Source: Flavobacteriaceae bacterium (GTDB lineage Bacteria; Bacteroidota; Bacteroidia; Flavobacteriales; Flavobacteriaceae). From it: a stretch of DNA of 15,596 nucleotides. The first letter of the stretch is position 1. Each line of letters opens with the position of its first letter. The DNA lies in contig JAKISG010000039.1 of the NCBI GenBank assembly GCA_021648755.1, positions 1 through 15,596 of the forward strand, read 5' to 3'. A program made the translations under genes and the position numbers. Below, piece by piece: positions 14,465 through 15,596 of this stretch. A model generated the notes under the pieces. That model was not told the origin of the DNA. It made no database searches and was given only the letters and a program-made list of their open reading frames with translations.

Positions 14465-15178
14465 ATGAAGCATTATTATATTACTCTACTTTGTTTACTA
14501 TTTATTAATACTCTATTTTCACAGAAAAATGGTCTTGCAACATACAGTGTGAAATTTAATACCGAAGAAAACAAAAATGAAGTAAAAGGAGGTATAAAAC
14601 TATTTGACAAGTTAAATGAAATTTCAAAAAACATTTTTTTTGATTTAACCTTTAATAAAAATGAATCTCTTTTTGATTTACGAAATAAATTAGATCTTAA
14701 AAATAGTAGAATAAAAGAAATGGCTATTACTATTAGTGGTGGTAAAGGAAAATTTTATAATAATTCAACTAATCGGATTAGAGAAGTCAATGCTTTTGGG
14801 GAATTATTTTTAATAGATTACATTTTAATTAGCGAATCTAATTGGATTTTAAAAAAAGGAACTAGAATAATTAATGGTTTTAATTGTTATAAAGCAGAAC
14901 TTACTGCTGATAATGACGAAAAAAGAGGACACATAACCGCTTGGTATAGCCCTGAAATACCATTTCAATTTGGCCCTAAAGGTATTGGTAATTTACCTGG
15001 ATTAATAGTTGAGTTAATAGTTTATAATAAAAATGAAATAATATTTTCATTAACTAATTTAAAATTTAATAATACCAAAATTAAATTTTTAGAGCCAAAG
15101 AATGGTAGAAAAATTACAATTAATGATTTCAACATTATTAAAAAAGAAATGATGCTCAAAATATTAAGTAAAGATTAA
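14465..15178 (+). CDS. GLPGLI-family secreted protein (intact paralogue)
   Basis: The product is 237 residues. Residues 1-19 (KHYYITLLCLLFINTLFS, cleavage before Q20) form a signal peptide. The mature part begins KNGLATYSVKFN, the usual family opening. It contains KLFDKLNE, SGGKGKFYNN, IINGFNCYKAEL with C141, AWYSPEIPFQFGPKGIG, and the defining NLPGLI (176-181), and ends with KITINDFNIIKKEMM. The family is known only from Bacteroidota and often occurs as tandem paralogues next to carboxypeptidase-regulatory-like proteins; its activity is unknown. The gap of 92 bases from the upstream paralogue has no TAnnTTTG word, so the two are probably one transcript. The next gene starts 42 bases after its stop. 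It is the only undamaged GLPGLI copy in the window. Confidence 0.9.
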   Translation: MKHYYITLLCLLFINTLFSQKNGLATYSVKFNTEENKNEVKGGIKLFDKLNEISKNIFFDLTFNKNESLFDLRNKLDLKNSRIKEMAITISGGKGKFYNNSTNRIREVNAFGELFLIDYILISESNWILKKGTRIINGFNCYKAELTADNDEKRGHITAWYSPEIPFQFGPKGIGNLPGLIVELIVYNKNEIIFSLTNLKFNNTKIKFLEPKNGRKITINDFNIIKKEMMLKILSKD

Positions 15179-15220
15179 TTAAGTTTTGTTATTTTACCGA
15201 ATAAATTTAAAAATTATTGA

Positions 15221-15556
15221 ATGAATTTAAAAAACTCATTTTTTTTTCAAAAAATTCTAATATCAATATTTTTAATAGGATTTTTTTCATCTAATGCACA
15301 AACAATAAAAATAAAAGGCAAAGTAACAGATAGTATAAGTAATCCATTAAAATACGCAAACGTTTTTGCCGTACCCAAAGAAAAAGAAGTCAATATTACT
15401 TATGCCATTACAAATGAAAAAGGCAATTATATTTTAAATTTAAAAAAAGGTAAAACCTACCAAGTAACCACAAGAGATGCCCAAGATATGCCTAAATCTT
15501 CTTTATTAGTAAAAACTCTGAACCGTCTAAAGAAGGAGCATCAATACTTATATTAG
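15221..15556 (+). pseudogene. Truncated secreted protein with CarboxypepD_reg-like domain
   Basis: The frame is 111 codons. Residues 1-26 are a signal peptide (SNA/Q cleavage). Residues 27-83 are a clear carboxypeptidase-regulatory-like domain (IKIKGKVTDSISNPLKYANVFA, TNEKGNYILNLKKGKTYQVT). The domain should continue into a strand such as SYLGY and normally leads into a long outer-membrane barrel or TonB-dependent receptor of several hundred residues. Here it switches after about residue 83 to unrelated sequence and stops at 15556. From 15494 rightwards the opposite strand reads as the end of another protein, so the last codons are antisense to that gene. I infer truncation by a rearrangement or deletion near 15467-15491. 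Related full-length genes commonly follow GLPGLI genes in Flavobacteriaceae. Confidence 0.75.
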
Positions 15557-15596
15557 ACAATTGTTCATTCCAATCACCCATTTCTGAATTAAAATT
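15492..15596 (-). CDS. C-terminal end of an unidentified protein (partial; enters from the right edge)
   Basis: On the minus strand the 34 codons from the window edge to TAG at 15494-15492 are open and read like real protein: NFNSEMGDWNEQLSN, then SIDAPSLDGSEFLLIKKI. It has balanced charged and hydrophobic residues, unlike the antisense translations of neighbouring genes. I do not recognise the family from so short a piece. It overlaps the aberrant tail of the carboxypeptidase-regulatory-like pseudogene on the other strand, which marks the edge of the damaged accessory block. If real, most of the gene lies beyond the window. Confidence 0.5.
   Translation of the reverse strand, partial: NFNSEMGDWNEQLSNISIDAPSLDGSEFLLIKKI

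Overview
The window looks like the chromosome of a member of the Bacteroidota, most likely Flavobacteriaceae. The DNA is very AT-rich and genes lack Shine-Dalgarno sequences. Several genes have the Bacteroidota -7 promoter word TAnnTTTG upstream. Characteristic families are present: a DUF5686 outer-membrane protein with a carboxypeptidase-regulatory-like domain, GLPGLI proteins, and the beginning of a type IX secretion (T9SS) sorting tail.

From 1 to about 12.5 kb the region is orderly and mostly housekeeping. The 5' part of a secreted copper-binding cupredoxin gene (minus strand) diverges from a large DUF5686 outer-membrane beta-barrel gene, followed by a YfcE-like metallophosphoesterase gene. 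A minus-strand block follows: gcvP (glycine cleavage P-protein), a lipoprotein isoaspartyl peptidase/asparaginase, a two-gene ABC exporter whose ATPase starts at TTG, and a pRiA4b ORF-3-like protein. Divergent from these is a compact plus-strand run: a hotdog thioesterase (probable DHNA-CoA hydrolase, MenI-like), an isochorismate synthase (MenF-like), and an alpha/beta-hydrolase that overlaps the menF-like gene by 10 bases. The first two point to menaquinone synthesis.

From about 12.5 kb to the end the character changes to an accessory region that is decaying. An IS3-family left end with the start of a frameshifted orfA runs into a heavily degraded GLPGLI gene, readable only as short pieces in shifting frames. 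Next come a promoter and a 76-residue secreted peptide with four evenly spaced cysteines. A strong 13-bp-stem terminator follows, then a GLPGLI gene that is full length except for one in-frame TGA, then an intact GLPGLI paralogue. Last is a secreted carboxypeptidase-regulatory-like domain gene cut off after about 83 residues, where the 3' end of an unrelated gene on the opposite strand begins.

The most interesting reading is that the secreted Cys peptide, an attenuating terminator, tandem GLPGLI genes and a CarboxypepD_reg-like envelope protein form, or formed, one expression unit. That unit has lost one GLPGLI copy, acquired a stop in another, and had its last gene truncated. The sequence shows the architecture and the lesions directly; the shared function is inference.
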